Positions 1 through 8,672 are shown, counted from the stretch's first letter. The stretch is 22,095 nt of DNA from JBCCSZ01 sp039199225 (GCA_039199225.1 JBCCSZ010000110.1:1-22095); one strand, 5' to 3'. The notes: a model not told the origin generated them from the sequence alone. A program made the numbers and translations.

Positions 1-93
1 AACTTATGTCTCTTTCGCGTAAAGTATGTCTGAGGAGAAGTTCACAATTTCTTAAAGCTGATTTGGGCAACAGCTGGTACTTTTTTGCTATTT

Positions 94-109
94 TCACAGT
101 CTACTGTGA
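94..109. other. Inverted repeat upstream of the T9SS cargo gene
   Basis: TCACAG, a 4-base spacer (tcta), then CTGTGA: a perfect 6-bp inverted repeat about 130 bp upstream of the first gene. A second perfect repeat, CTTTTG-taa-CAAAAG, sits at 181-195. Either could be a protein-binding palindrome or a small RNA hairpin. I found no TAnnTTTG promoter element in the first 238 bases, so their relation to transcription is not established. Confidence 0.3.
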
Positions 110-238
110 TCTACTTCTGTACAACACCTATGTAATCCCACGATTGATTTCCAGGTATTAAACCAAGCCCCTAAAGACATCTTTTGTAACAAAAGTTGAT
201 TCTGTTTCTATTGTAATAATTTAATAAATACAAAGATT

Positions 239-1339
239 ATGAAGAAGGTTCTTTTACATTTTGTTTTTATCCTGGCCTTGTCTCTGACGGCTCAAGCGCA
301 GTGGATCAATGAGTTGCACTACGACAACACTGGTGGAGATGTAGGTGAGTTTGTTGAGGTAGCTGGTCCGGCTGGAACAAGTCTTGCTGGTTGGTCGATT
401 GTCCTGTATAATGGAAGTGGCGGTGCCTCTTACAATACCATCAATCTTTCTGGAACAATTCCTGATGAGGGATTGGGATTTGGTGCATTGGCATTTTTTG
501 AGGCTGGTATCCAAAATGGCGCACCCGATGGATTGGCTTTAGTAGACGACGCAGGCAATGTGGCAGAGTTTATCAGCTACGAAGGGTCATTTACTGCAAC
601 CAATGGAGATGCAATTGGATTGACTTCAACAGATATTGGTGTGGCTGAGACAGGTTCAACGCCAGTTGGGCAGTCTCTTCAGCTTTCAGGCGACATCACT
701 GTTGGCGGGCAAACCGCTTCTCCGGGTGGATGGACAGCTCCTTCTGCTTCTACAGCTGGTGCCTTGAATTCTAGTGTGGGTCAGGAAGTGTTGGTGGCAT
801 TGCCTGTTGTGTTGGCTGGTTTCGATGTCTCTGTGGCAAATAAAGCAGTTCAAGTATCTTGGACAACGGCTGCTGAGTTGAACAATGACTACTTTGTTGT
901 AGAACATTCCACCAATGGAAGTCAATTTAAGGCTTTGGAAATGGTCATCGGCATGGGCAATTCTGCCGCTACACAGAACTACGACTACATCCACGAGGCC
1001 CCTGCTCAAGGGATGAACTACTACCGTCTTCGTCAGGTAGACTTCGATGGAACGGCGACCTACAGCGAAATTAAGACGGCCCAGCTGGAAGGAAAGAAGG
1101 AATTCAAGGTTTTTCCAACGATTGCAACGACTTCTGTTCAGTTGGCATTGCAAGAAGCCAATCGCGAGAATGGTCTGATCGAAGTGTTCAACTTCAATGG
1201 TCAGTTGTTGAAGACTGCGATTTTGCCAGCTGGTAGCAACAACGAGCGTTTCGATGTTCAGGATTTGGAGCCAGGTCAATATTTGATCCGTCTGCAAGTT
1301 GGTCAGCAGGTAGAAAACGCGCGTTTTATCAAATTGTAA
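239..1339 (+). CDS. Secreted lamin-tail-like protein with T9SS type A sorting domain
   Basis: This 366-residue protein is predicted to be exported by Sec and passed through the outer membrane by the type IX secretion system. Residues 1-20 form a signal peptide ending AQA. Residues 21 to about 125 begin WINELHYDN and continue with GEFVEVAG and GWSIVLYNG, the pattern of lamin-tail-like (LTD) domains in bacterial surface proteins. Residues about 190-285 form a fibronectin-like module (VSWTTAAELNNDYFVVEHS, YYRLRQVDFDGT) very common before Bacteroidota sorting domains. Residues about 288-366 are the C-terminal sorting domain (KVFPTIATTSVQ, GQLLKTAILPAG, LEPGQYLIRL). No catalytic motif is visible, so the role is probably adhesive or structural. 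The ATG follows an AT-rich leader. The gene is monocistronic, being closed by the terminator at 1403-1441. The family call is firm; the biological role is unknown. Confidence 0.85.
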   Translation: MKKVLLHFVFILALSLTAQAQWINELHYDNTGGDVGEFVEVAGPAGTSLAGWSIVLYNGSGGASYNTINLSGTIPDEGLGFGALAFFEAGIQNGAPDGLALVDDAGNVAEFISYEGSFTATNGDAIGLTSTDIGVAETGSTPVGQSLQLSGDITVGGQTASPGGWTAPSASTAGALNSSVGQEVLVALPVVLAGFDVSVANKAVQVSWTTAAELNNDYFVVEHSTNGSQFKALEMVIGMGNSAATQNYDYIHEAPAQGMNYYRLRQVDFDGTATYSEIKTAQLEGKKEFKVFPTIATTSVQLALQEANRENGLIEVFNFNGQLLKTAILPAGSNNERFDVQDLEPGQYLIRLQVGQQVENARFIKL

Positions 1340-1402
1340 GATTCACTACAACAATTCAGCTCGGGCTGCTTTTTCAGTTCCTGGGTTGAAAATAAATCCT
1401 TT

Positions 1403-1446
1403 AAAAGGGCCGCTTCAATGCATCATTGAGACGGCCCTTTTCGTTT
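1403..1446 (+). terminator. Rho-independent terminator after the T9SS cargo gene
   Basis: A long near-perfect stem: AAAAGGGCCG (1403-1412) pairs with CGGCCCTTTT (1432-1441). After one mismatch, TTCAATG (1414-1420) pairs with CATTGAG (1424-1430), with one G-U pair and a CAT triloop. A T-rich run follows. It lies about 65 bp after the stop codon at 1339. Confidence 0.9.
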
Positions 1447-1542
1447 GATAGCTGTCAAGCGACGGTTTGATTACTCTAAAAGGACTATTTTACGAAGCGA
1501 ATACGCCCCTTCACTCGTTTTACACCCATAAAATCCATCAAC

Positions 1543-2196
1543 GTGTACTCAATTATCCGAAAACTGATTGTATTTGTTATGCTGTTGGGAGCCTTTGGCC
1601 AGAAAGGACAAGCACAAGATTTTCAAATGGGCTTTTCTCTTGGTACCGCCTTTTACCAGGGTGATATGATCAAGGGCGTCATCGACCTCAAGGAGGCCAA
1701 CATTGCCTATGGCTTGTTCCTGCGGCGCTATGCTACCGACAAATGGGCTGTCCGCATCAACTGGACCCGTGGCAAAGTTTCTGGCGACGATCGCAATGCC
1801 CGTCCGGAAAGAGGTTTTCGCTTCAACTCTACCTTCAATGAATTTGCGCTCCTAGCTGAATACAACCTGATTGGCGGCTACAATTTTAATTACAGTGGGA
1901 AACAAGAAGACCTTTTCGGCCTCTACCTCTTCGCAGGTGGTGCGCTCACAACCCTCAATTCAAAATTGGTCTCTCCGGTCGGCGAAATGACCGTTACGCC
2001 CGTCTTTACAGATGTTACCCTTGCTATGCCCATTGGTGGCGGGCTTCGACTCAATCTCTCTGAACGCACCTCCATCGAAGGCGAAATGGCTGCTCGTGCA
2101 ACGCTTACCGATCGAATCGATGGCCTCGAAGGTGGAGCCCGCGACTACTACCTGACGGCCGTCATCAATGTGACGCTGATTTTGGGCAATTATTAA
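1543..2196 (+). CDS. DUF6089-type outer-membrane beta-barrel protein
   Basis: A 217-residue protein with a signal peptide (hydrophobic LIVFVMLLGAFG, likely cleavage near GQAQ at residues 22-25) followed by alternating short beta strands. It shows the DUF6089 pattern: FSLGTAFYQGD near the mature N-terminus, GLFLRRYATDKWAVRINWTRG, a FNEFALLAEYNL strand, GLYLFAGGAL, a MPIGGGLRLNLSERTSIEGE segment, and a last strand ending in an aromatic residue. Related proteins are small outer-membrane barrels of unknown function, widespread in Bacteroidota. The start is a GTG at 1543; the next in-frame ATG (residue 13) would cut into the signal peptide. It follows a strong terminator, so it is probably transcribed on its own. 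I see no clear terminator after it in 2197-2446. Confidence 0.75.
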   Translation: MYSIIRKLIVFVMLLGAFGQKGQAQDFQMGFSLGTAFYQGDMIKGVIDLKEANIAYGLFLRRYATDKWAVRINWTRGKVSGDDRNARPERGFRFNSTFNEFALLAEYNLIGGYNFNYSGKQEDLFGLYLFAGGALTTLNSKLVSPVGEMTVTPVFTDVTLAMPIGGGLRLNLSERTSIEGEMAARATLTDRIDGLEGGARDYYLTAVINVTLILGNY

Positions 2197-2446
2197 TGCG
2201 CTGAACGTTGGTATTACCTTCGCCATAAAACCACTTCTGTCAGTCTGTCATCTCATTTATCTGTTTAAACATCCATTTTGGCAGCTTTCTGCTGATGGTA
2301 TGCTATTCGCTGCGGTGAATGCAACACCAATGCCCTTTTCTCTTAACATTTCTTCACCCGAAAGTCTAGGCTGAGCTTCATCTGCATCCTGTGATGGCTT
2401 ATTGCTTGGTAGCTAGGGCTCTGACTGGACTTGAAAAAGCAATCAA

Positions 2447-3463
2447 ATGATTCGTTTCATTCATTCAACGGATGATGGGCAAGAACAATCTCATGAACTC
2501 CCCTCCAAAGATGCAGAGGCTCTGGATGCCTATTCCAATACCGTTATAAAAGTCGCTCAGAAGGTTAGTGATGCGGTGGTGCAAATAAAAGTGAGTAAAA
2601 ACAATCGTCGGAGGTCGCGGGGACAGCGGCAGGGGCGGATGCAAACCGGCAGTGGTTTCATCATTTCTAGTGATGGTTTTATTGTTACCAATAGCCACGT
2701 TGTCAATGGGGCCTTGCGAGTAGAGGTGGTGCTGCAGGATGGTCGGCAGTTTCCAGCAAACTTGATAGGGGATGATCCTGCTACAGACATTGCAGTGCTT
2801 CAAATACATGCCACTAAGTTGACGCAAATTGAGTTTGGTCGTTCCGATCGCTTACAGGTTGGGCAGTTGGCCATTGCCATTGGCAATCCTTATGGTTTTC
2901 AGTATTCTTTGACCGCAGGTGTGGTGAGTGCCTTGGGGCGTAGCTTGCGCTCCGAATCTGGGCGTTTGATCGACGATGTTATCCAGACAGATGCGGCGCT
3001 CAACCCTGGCAACTCCGGTGGGCCACTGGTAGATTCTAATGGAAAAGTCATCGGGGTCAATACAGCCGTTATTCTGCCAGCACAGGGCATCTGTTTTGCT
3101 GTGGCAGCTGATTTAGCTTCTTACATTGTGGGCAAATTGATTATGGATGGAAAAGTACGTAGAGCCTACATTGGCATTGCAGGGCAAACCTTGCGTTTAC
3201 ATCCGCGACTGATCAACCGATTCGATTTGAAAAAGCGCAGTGGTATTCTTGTACAAAGCGTAGAGGCCGATGGGCCAGCCTACAATTCCGAGCTGTTTCA
3301 AGGCGATATGATCGTTGGGTTCAATGGCCAATCCGTTGGCAGCATCGATGATCTGCACAAGCTTCTGGACGAAACAACCATTGGAAAGAGCGTTTCCTTG
3401 AGCGTACTACGCAATCAACACTTACGAGAAGTGAAGGTTATTGCATCGGAGCTGAAGCGTTAG
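2447..3463 (+). CDS. HtrA/DegP-like serine protease with PDZ domain, no export signal
   Basis: A 338-residue trypsin-like protease of the HtrA family. The catalytic triad is visible: His84 in TNSHVVNG, Asp114 in ATDIAVL, and Ser190 in NPGNSGGPL. A single PDZ domain covers about residues 240-335 (GILVQSVEADGPAYNSELFQGD, split here as GILVQSVEADGPAYN then SELFQGD). Residues 54-65 are arginine-rich. Most HtrA proteins act in the periplasm and begin with a signal peptide or membrane anchor. This one begins with a polar segment, and an in-frame TGA at 2432-2434, five codons before the ATG, rules out a longer N-terminus. It therefore appears cytoplasmic, where a role in protein quality control is plausible but not shown. 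It ends tail-to-tail inside purA, overlapping by 26 bp. Confidence 0.88.
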   Translation: MIRFIHSTDDGQEQSHELPSKDAEALDAYSNTVIKVAQKVSDAVVQIKVSKNNRRRSRGQRQGRMQTGSGFIISSDGFIVTNSHVVNGALRVEVVLQDGRQFPANLIGDDPATDIAVLQIHATKLTQIEFGRSDRLQVGQLAIAIGNPYGFQYSLTAGVVSALGRSLRSESGRLIDDVIQTDAALNPGNSGGPLVDSNGKVIGVNTAVILPAQGICFAVAADLASYIVGKLIMDGKVRRAYIGIAGQTLRLHPRLINRFDLKKRSGILVQSVEADGPAYNSELFQGDMIVGFNGQSVGSIDDLHKLLDETTIGKSVSLSVLRNQHLREVKVIASELKR

Positions 3464-4736
3464 CCTTGGCTTTCACAATCAACTTTTTACGCTCCGGACC
3501 GGTAGAGACCATGCTGATGCGAACGCCCAGTAGGTTTTCCAGCTCATCGAGATAAGCTTTAGCCGCTGCAGGCAGTTCGTCGTACGACTGTACGTGGTCC
3601 AGCGATTGATTCCAGCCCGGATAAGCGCTGTAGGACGGTTCTATTTGTACATTGCAAAGATCATAGGGAAGTTGCGAATGGGTTTGGTCATCGTATTGGT
3701 AGTGAGTTGCTGCTTTGATGGTCTCTAGTTGATTGAGGACATCGATTTTGGTAATCACCAATTGGGTGACCCCATTGAGCATGATGGTATATTTCAGTTG
3801 TGGGAGATCGATCCAGCCGCAGCGGCGGGGACGCCCAGTTGTTGCACCAAATTCTGCTCCTTCCTTGCGTAAAAAATCGCCCGTTTCATCTTCCAATTCC
3901 GTTGGGAAAGGACCTGCGCCAACCCGCGTACAGTACGCCTTGGTGATGCCAATGACTTCTCCAATTCGGCTGGGAGCAACCCCCAGGCCATTACACACAC
4001 CGGCTGTGATGGTGTTGGAAGAAGTAACGAAAGGGTAGGTGCCAAAGTCGATGTCCAGCATAGAGCCTTGTGCACCTTCTGCCAAGACGGTTTTACCTTG
4101 GTCGAGAGCTTGGTTGATGTAGTATTCGGCATCGACATGGGGAATACTGCGTAGGACTTCCAGGCACTCCAGCCATTTGTTTTCCTCGGCTTCCAGGTCG
4201 AAGTCTACATCTGGCAAAGACTTGAGGATACCCAAGTGTTTATCTTTGAGATTGTGGTACAGTTCTTCAAAATTGGGTAGCATAATATCGCCGACCCGCA
4301 ATCCATTGCGTCCGGTTTTATCCATGTAGGTCGGTCCAATTCCTTTGAGGGTCGAGCCAATCTTGGCTTTGCCTTTGGCAGTTTCAGAGGCTGCATCCAG
4401 GTAGCGGTGAGTCGGTACGATGAGATGTGCTTTGCGGGCAACAAGGAGGCGTTTTTCATAGTTGGGAGCAAAATCCTTGATGCTATTGATCTCCTTTTTC
4501 AGGGTAATGGGATCGATCACGACGCCACTGCCGATGAGGTTGATTTGTCGCTCGCGGAAAATTCCGGAAGGAATGGTATGGAGCACGAATTTGTGGCCGT
4601 CAAATTTGAGGGTATGCCCCGCGTTAGGGCCACCTTGAAAACGAGCTATGATGTCGTAGTTTTCTGCAAGGTAGTCGACGATCTTACCTTTTCCTTCATC
4701 GCCCCATTGCAAGCCCAGGAGTACATCTACTGCCAT
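3438..4736 (-). CDS. purA: Adenylosuccinate synthase
   Basis: PurA catalyses the GTP-dependent joining of IMP and aspartate to adenylosuccinate, the first committed step from IMP to AMP, in the cytoplasm. The protein has 432 residues, close to the family norm. Diagnostic features are the glycine-rich loop GLQWGDEGKGK (8-18) with the catalytic Asp13, the GGPNAGHT segment with the catalytic His41, GSGVVIDP, the IMP-site segment VLAEGAQGSMLDIDFGTYP, and TTGRPRRCGWIDL. The start is ATG, preceded by a structured leader (4762-4786). The STAS gene lies 178 bp upstream on the same strand but a likely terminator separates them. The last codons (NASAPMQ) overlap the end of the HtrA gene on the other strand. 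Confidence 0.97.
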   Translation of the reverse strand: MAVDVLLGLQWGDEGKGKIVDYLAENYDIIARFQGGPNAGHTLKFDGHKFVLHTIPSGIFRERQINLIGSGVVIDPITLKKEINSIKDFAPNYEKRLLVARKAHLIVPTHRYLDAASETAKGKAKIGSTLKGIGPTYMDKTGRNGLRVGDIMLPNFEELYHNLKDKHLGILKSLPDVDFDLEAEENKWLECLEVLRSIPHVDAEYYINQALDQGKTVLAEGAQGSMLDIDFGTYPFVTSSNTITAGVCNGLGVAPSRIGEVIGITKAYCTRVGAGPFPTELEDETGDFLRKEGAEFGATTGRPRRCGWIDLPQLKYTIMLNGVTQLVITKIDVLNQLETIKAATHYQYDDQTHSQLPYDLCNVQIEPSYSAYPGWNQSLDHVQSYDELPAAAKAYLDELENLLGVRISMVSTGPERKKLIVKAKANASAPMQ

Positions 4737-4761
4737 TATGTATAGTATGAGTGTTTTGATG

Positions 4762-4786
4762 CCTTGTGATCATTCGATCGACAAGG
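4762..4786 (-). promoter_or_regulatory. Hairpin in the purA leader
   Basis: CCTTGT (4762-4767) pairs with ACAAGG (4781-4786), and GATC (4768-4771) with GATC (4776-4779), leaving a 4-base loop and one bulged base. This gives ten base pairs ending 25 bases before the purA ATG. No T-tract follows on either strand, so it does not look like a terminator. A role in purA expression is inference. Confidence 0.4.
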
Positions 4787-4789
4787 ATG

Positions 4790-4837
4790 AAAAAATTCAA
4801 AATACGAAAACCTCTCAGATAATCCTAATCTGAAAGG
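4790..4837 (-). terminator. Probable terminator of the STAS gene
   Basis: Reading on the minus strand, CCTTTCAGAT pairs with ATCTGAGAGG (plus-strand 4811-4820 with 4828-4837, one mismatch, 7-base loop). It is followed by a T-rich run, TTTTCGTATTTTGAATTTTTT. It lies about 80 bases past the STAS stop and before purA, implying that purA has its own promoter. Confidence 0.55.
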
Positions 4838-4914
4838 AGCGCAAATTTAATCAGCTAAATGGATTTATCCCTGCTTTCGGAAGAATATTTGGGTGGAATA
4901 AATCTCGGAGATGT

Positions 4915-5256
4915 CTATGGATGCGTCAGCGTTGCAACTGCTGATTCAACATTGGGACTTAGGTTGAAGAAGTGGCGCAGGCGGGTCATTTCCAATAAAT
5001 TGACGACCTGTTCTGAGGCATTGGCAACTGCTACGCCACCACCAGAGCTTTTGGAGCGCGTCATAATGGCCAAAAGGAAATTTAGGCCGACGCTGTTGAG
5101 AAAATTCAAATCGGATAAATCTACTACGAATCGATTGTAACCTTCCTGGATGCAGGTATCCACATCGTTGAGAATGGCCTTGTTGTCGAATTCATTAAAC
5201 AGTTCATTGACCTGGAGAATCTGAACACTTTTTTGTGTAGATATTTGGTAAGTCAT
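4915..5256 (-). CDS. STAS-domain protein (anti-anti-sigma type)
   Basis: A 113-residue single-domain STAS protein like SpoIIAA/RsbV antagonists. The core VDLSDLNFLNSVGLNFLL carries Ser55 at the position phosphorylated by partner kinases; the usual DS pair is NS here. Such proteins bind a serine kinase/anti-sigma factor when unphosphorylated, or act in larger signalling assemblies. No kinase, phosphatase or partner sigma factor is encoded next to it. The nearest neighbours are purA downstream, behind a likely terminator, and the divergently transcribed symporter. The length is typical of the family. The domain call is firm; its partner cannot be named from this window. Confidence 0.85.
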   Translation of the reverse strand: MTYQISTQKSVQILQVNELFNEFDNKAILNDVDTCIQEGYNRFVVDLSDLNFLNSVGLNFLLAIMTRSKSSGGGVAVANASEQVVNLLEMTRLRHFFNLSPNVESAVATLTHP

Positions 5257-5413
5257 GGGACAGAGGGTTTGGTCTACAGGGTGTGTATAAATTTATCCAT
5301 CAAAAAACTTACCAAAAAGATGTGTGATTGAAATTGGGGACAACTGTTGAGGAACACATCCCTTACTTTTCCAAATATTGGTTACATTTATGCCGTTGAC
5401 AAAACGAAAAACG

Positions 5414-7207
5414 ATGAACCTACAAACACTGGACTGGTCTCTGATCATTGGATTTTTTATCGTCTCACTTGGAATTGGCTTTTGGACTGCCAGGACTTCC
5501 GGAAAAAATTCTTCCGAGTTTTTCCTCTCTGGCCGCAATATGCCTTGGTGGCTATTGGGCATTTCTATGGTTGCAACGACCTTTTCAGCCGATACCCCCA
5601 ACTTGGTTACAGACATTGTGCGAAAGAACGGCGTGGCTGGCAACTGGGTCTGGTGGGCTTTTCTGCTGACGGGCATGCTGACCGTTTTTGTATACGCCCG
5701 CCTTTGGCGCCGATCCGGGGTGCTGACCGATTTGGAATTCTACGAATTGCGCTACAGCGGTAAGCCGGCAGCCTTCCTTCGTGGATTTCGAGCCATCTAT
5801 CTCGGCGTATTTTTCAATGTGATGATTATGGCCACAGTATCTTTGGCCGCCATCAAAATTGGAGGGGTACTGCTTGGTTTGAGTCCTGTTCAAACGGTTC
5901 TCATCGCCTCTGTTGTCACAGTAATTTACTCTGTAGCAGGTGGCTTGCGAGGCGTTATCTTAACCGATTTTTTTCAGTTCATCATGGCGATGATCGGAAC
6001 TGTTTGGGCCGCCATCGTGGTGGTTGATCTTCCAGAAATTGGCAGTTTATCCAACTTGTTGACCCACGAGAATGTCAGCGGGAAACTCAGTTTGTTACCA
6101 GATTTTAGCAATATGGATTTGTTGGTTCCACTATTCATTATTCCCATCGCTGTTCAATGGTGGAGCGTTTGGTATCCGGGCGCTGAGCCGGGCGGTGGCG
6201 GTTATGTGGCGCAGCGAATGTTGGCTGCCAAAAACGAGGAAAATGCCATGGGAGCAACCCTACTTTTCAATATTGCTCACTATGCTTTGCGACCCTGGCC
6301 TTGGATCATCATTGCCTTGTGTTCCTTGATTATTTTTCCGGATATGGCTTCCATTCAAGCTAAATTTCCACATATCGATCCAAATGTTGTAAATGACGAC
6401 CTGGCTTATCCGGCGATGTTGAGCTATTTGCCAAGTGGTTTATTGGGGTTGGTGATTGCCTCCTTGATTGCCGCTTACATGTCGACCATTTCTACCCATC
6501 TCAATTGGGGTTCTTCTTATGTTGTCAACGATTGGTACAAGCGATTTTACAACCCGGAAGCAACGGATCGGGAGCAGGTGATGGTTGGTAGAATATCCAC
6601 CGTCGTCTTGATGGTGCTTTCTGCTTTACTGGCCCTGTTGCTGAGTAATGCCCTTCAGGCATTTAACATTCTGTTACAGATCGGAGCAGGAACCGGGCTG
6701 ATTTTCATTTTACGCTGGTTTTGGTGGCGGATCAATGCCTACAGTGAAATAGCAGCCATGATCATTTCCTTTGTGATTGCATTGTATTTTGAGTTTATCC
6801 ATCCTGAAATATTCGGTGGCGAGCCTTTGGCTGACCATGTCAAGTTGATTGCGGGCATCACACTGACGACCATCGGTTGGTTGGTGGTGACTTTTGCGAC
6901 TTCGCCGACCGAACGTGGGACACTCGTCCGCTTTTACAAGCTCATTCGACCAGCTTCTGGTGGTTGGCAGCCAGTCATTGAGGAGGCACAACAAAACGGA
7001 GAGATGACCGCCCAGGAAGTAAATCCCGGCAAGTTGCCCTTGCAGATTTTGGGGATGTTGGTCGGTTGCTTTACCGTCTATGCAGCCCTTTTTGGTACTG
7101 GCTTTTGGTTGTATGGCCAAACGACAGGTGCCGCCATTGCTGGATTGATTGCTGTTGGTGGTGGATTGTCTCTGTTCAGAATATTTGGCCAGTTGAAGGA
7201 CGCCTAA
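5414..7207 (+). CDS. Sodium:solute symporter (SSS family)
   Basis: An integral inner-membrane transporter of about 597 residues with roughly 13-15 hydrophobic segments, using the sodium gradient to bring in a small solute. SSS hallmarks include EFFLSGRNMPWWLLGISMVA near residues 35-54, VIYSVAGGLRGVILTDFFQF, GLVIASLIAAYMSTISTHLN, and SSYVVNDWYKRFYNPEA. I chose the ATG at 5414, which gives the usual short lead-in (MNLQTLDWSLIIGF) to the first membrane segment; ATG 5390 and TTG 5378 are alternatives. The substrate cannot be read from the sequence. The gene converges on a GH109-type glycosidase whose stop codon overlaps its own, so a sugar such as an amino sugar is a reasonable guess only. Confidence 0.92.
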   Translation: MNLQTLDWSLIIGFFIVSLGIGFWTARTSGKNSSEFFLSGRNMPWWLLGISMVATTFSADTPNLVTDIVRKNGVAGNWVWWAFLLTGMLTVFVYARLWRRSGVLTDLEFYELRYSGKPAAFLRGFRAIYLGVFFNVMIMATVSLAAIKIGGVLLGLSPVQTVLIASVVTVIYSVAGGLRGVILTDFFQFIMAMIGTVWAAIVVVDLPEIGSLSNLLTHENVSGKLSLLPDFSNMDLLVPLFIIPIAVQWWSVWYPGAEPGGGGYVAQRMLAAKNEENAMGATLLFNIAHYALRPWPWIIIALCSLIIFPDMASIQAKFPHIDPNVVNDDLAYPAMLSYLPSGLLGLVIASLIAAYMSTISTHLNWGSSYVVNDWYKRFYNPEATDREQVMVGRISTVVLMVLSALLALLLSNALQAFNILLQIGAGTGLIFILRWFWWRINAYSEIAAMIISFVIALYFEFIHPEIFGGEPLADHVKLIAGITLTTIGWLVVTFATSPTERGTLVRFYKLIRPASGGWQPVIEEAQQNGEMTAQEVNPGKLPLQILGMLVGCFTVYAALFGTGFWLYGQTTGAAIAGLIAVGGGLSLFRIFGQLKDA

Positions 7208-8592
7208 AAATCGTCGCCCAGTGCAAAATCAACCTTTTTGTTCATCCATCTGCCGCGTGTAAAATCGGGAAAAGCCATGGGCTGACCTCCGGCAGCAATG
7301 GATTGTTCCGACAGAGGGGTTACGGCCAGCCAGGTGGCTGCATCGTACACATCGAATGGAGGTGCCAGCTTGGCCTTGGCGCATTCCACAAAGGCATTGA
7401 TTAAGAAAAAATCCATTCCGCCATGTCCGGCTCCAACAGCCTTTTGTTCCCATCTTTTCCAGAGAGGGTGATCGTACTTTTCCAGGTAAGGCTTTGCTTC
7501 CTCCCATCGATGTGACGGACTTTGTCCTTCCAGATAAATGGACTTGTTGACGGCCATCCAGATGCCTTGGGTGCCTTGTACGCGAAACCCTAGGGAGTAG
7601 GGGCGGGGTAGATTGGTGTCGTGGCTGAGAAGGATGCTCTCGCCATTGTTGCATTTAATGACGGTGGTGACAACGTCTCCGAGCTTGAACTTTATCTTGG
7701 CATTTGGATGTTGCGCGCCGCCCTTTTCGTGTTGGAGGATGTAGTCGTGTAGCCCACGCGCTTTAGAAGCTGTGGCGGTGAGTTGTAGCAAGCGATTGCC
7801 GCGATTGATGTTGATGTATTGTGCAACCGGCCCTAAGCCATGTGTCGGATACAGATCGCCATTTCGGTGGATGGAGTGCTGGGTTCGCCAGCGCGACTCG
7901 CTGTACCCCTTGTCGCCAAACTCTACACCGCCTCCGTATGGTTCTTTGCCACTGTTAAATTTGACATGCCTCAGATCATGTTGATAGCCGCCTTCGAGGT
8001 GAATCACCTCTCCAAAAAGATTCTGGCGTACCATATTCAAAACGGCCAGCACATCTCTTCGATAGCAGACATTTTCGAGAAAGAACAGTGGTGTCTTTGT
8101 TGCTTCATAAGTATTGACCAATTGCCAACATTCATCCAAGGAAAAACCACCACAGACTTCCACTCCCGTGTATTTGCCTGCCTTCATAGCCTCGATGGCC
8201 ATTTCGCTGTGCCACCGCCAGGGCGTTGCGATGATGACCGCATCGACATTGCTGTCTGCCAATAACCGCAAATAATCCCTTTCTCCGGTGCCGTATACCT
8301 TGGGCATGGGTTTATTCTTTTTGGTAAATATGGCTTTGGTATGTTGAATCATTTGCTCATCAATGTCGCAAATGGCCGTCACGTCGCAGTCTGTTCGATT
8401 GAGGAGCAGATGGATGTGGCTCTGGCCTCGTAGCCCACTGCCGATGATGCCGATGTTGATGCGAGACTTGAAAGGCTTGGTGGAAGCTTTTTGGGTTTGA
8501 GCAGAAAGGGCGGGCGAAAGCCCGAGGCTTGCTCCGGCCATGGTGGAGATTTGAAGGAACTGTCGGCGGTTGAAAGACTTCTTTGGGCGCAT
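7204..8592 (-). CDS. GH109-type NAD-dependent glycosidase (Gfo/Idh/MocA fold), Tat-exported
   Basis: A 462-residue protein resembling CAZy family GH109, founded by the Elizabethkingia alpha-N-acetylgalactosaminidase, which uses tightly bound NAD+ in an oxidation-elimination mechanism. Visible features are a twin-arginine signal NRRQFLQ (8-14) followed by a hydrophobic stretch to about residue 31, the Rossmann loop GSGLRG (51-56), ATPWRWHSEMAIEAMKAGK, the family signatures VEVCGG (144-149) and ENVCY (173-177), GGYQHDLRH (201-209), YPTHGLGPVAQ, HGGMDF (400-405), DVYDAATW and PDFTRGRW. These separate it from ordinary Gfo/Idh/MocA dehydrogenases. The start is ATG 8592, directly before the Tat motif; a TTG at 8634 is less likely. 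The product should be folded in the cytoplasm with its cofactor and then exported. The substrate is not proven for this member. No recognisable promoter was found. Confidence 0.85.
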   Translation of the reverse strand: MRPKKSFNRRQFLQISTMAGASLGLSPALSAQTQKASTKPFKSRINIGIIGSGLRGQSHIHLLLNRTDCDVTAICDIDEQMIQHTKAIFTKKNKPMPKVYGTGERDYLRLLADSNVDAVIIATPWRWHSEMAIEAMKAGKYTGVEVCGGFSLDECWQLVNTYEATKTPLFFLENVCYRRDVLAVLNMVRQNLFGEVIHLEGGYQHDLRHVKFNSGKEPYGGGVEFGDKGYSESRWRTQHSIHRNGDLYPTHGLGPVAQYININRGNRLLQLTATASKARGLHDYILQHEKGGAQHPNAKIKFKLGDVVTTVIKCNNGESILLSHDTNLPRPYSLGFRVQGTQGIWMAVNKSIYLEGQSPSHRWEEAKPYLEKYDHPLWKRWEQKAVGAGHGGMDFFLINAFVECAKAKLAPPFDVYDAATWLAVTPLSEQSIAAGGQPMAFPDFTRGRWMNKKVDFALGDDF

Positions 8593-8672
8593 GAGTGTCG
8601 GGCGATTGGTGAGCTTGAAAATAGGAAAACCCAAGCCAAAATAAAAATTGTTTCACTAGCTTACTGGGCTGC

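Noticed and set aside
686..1297. Minus-strand open frame of about 200 codons inside the T9SS cargo gene
   Set aside because: No recognisable domain or signal, and it is fully contained in a well-supported gene on the other strand.
4859..5140. Plus-strand open frame opposite the STAS gene
   Set aside because: Its translation is low in recognisable structure, while the opposite strand encodes a complete STAS domain.
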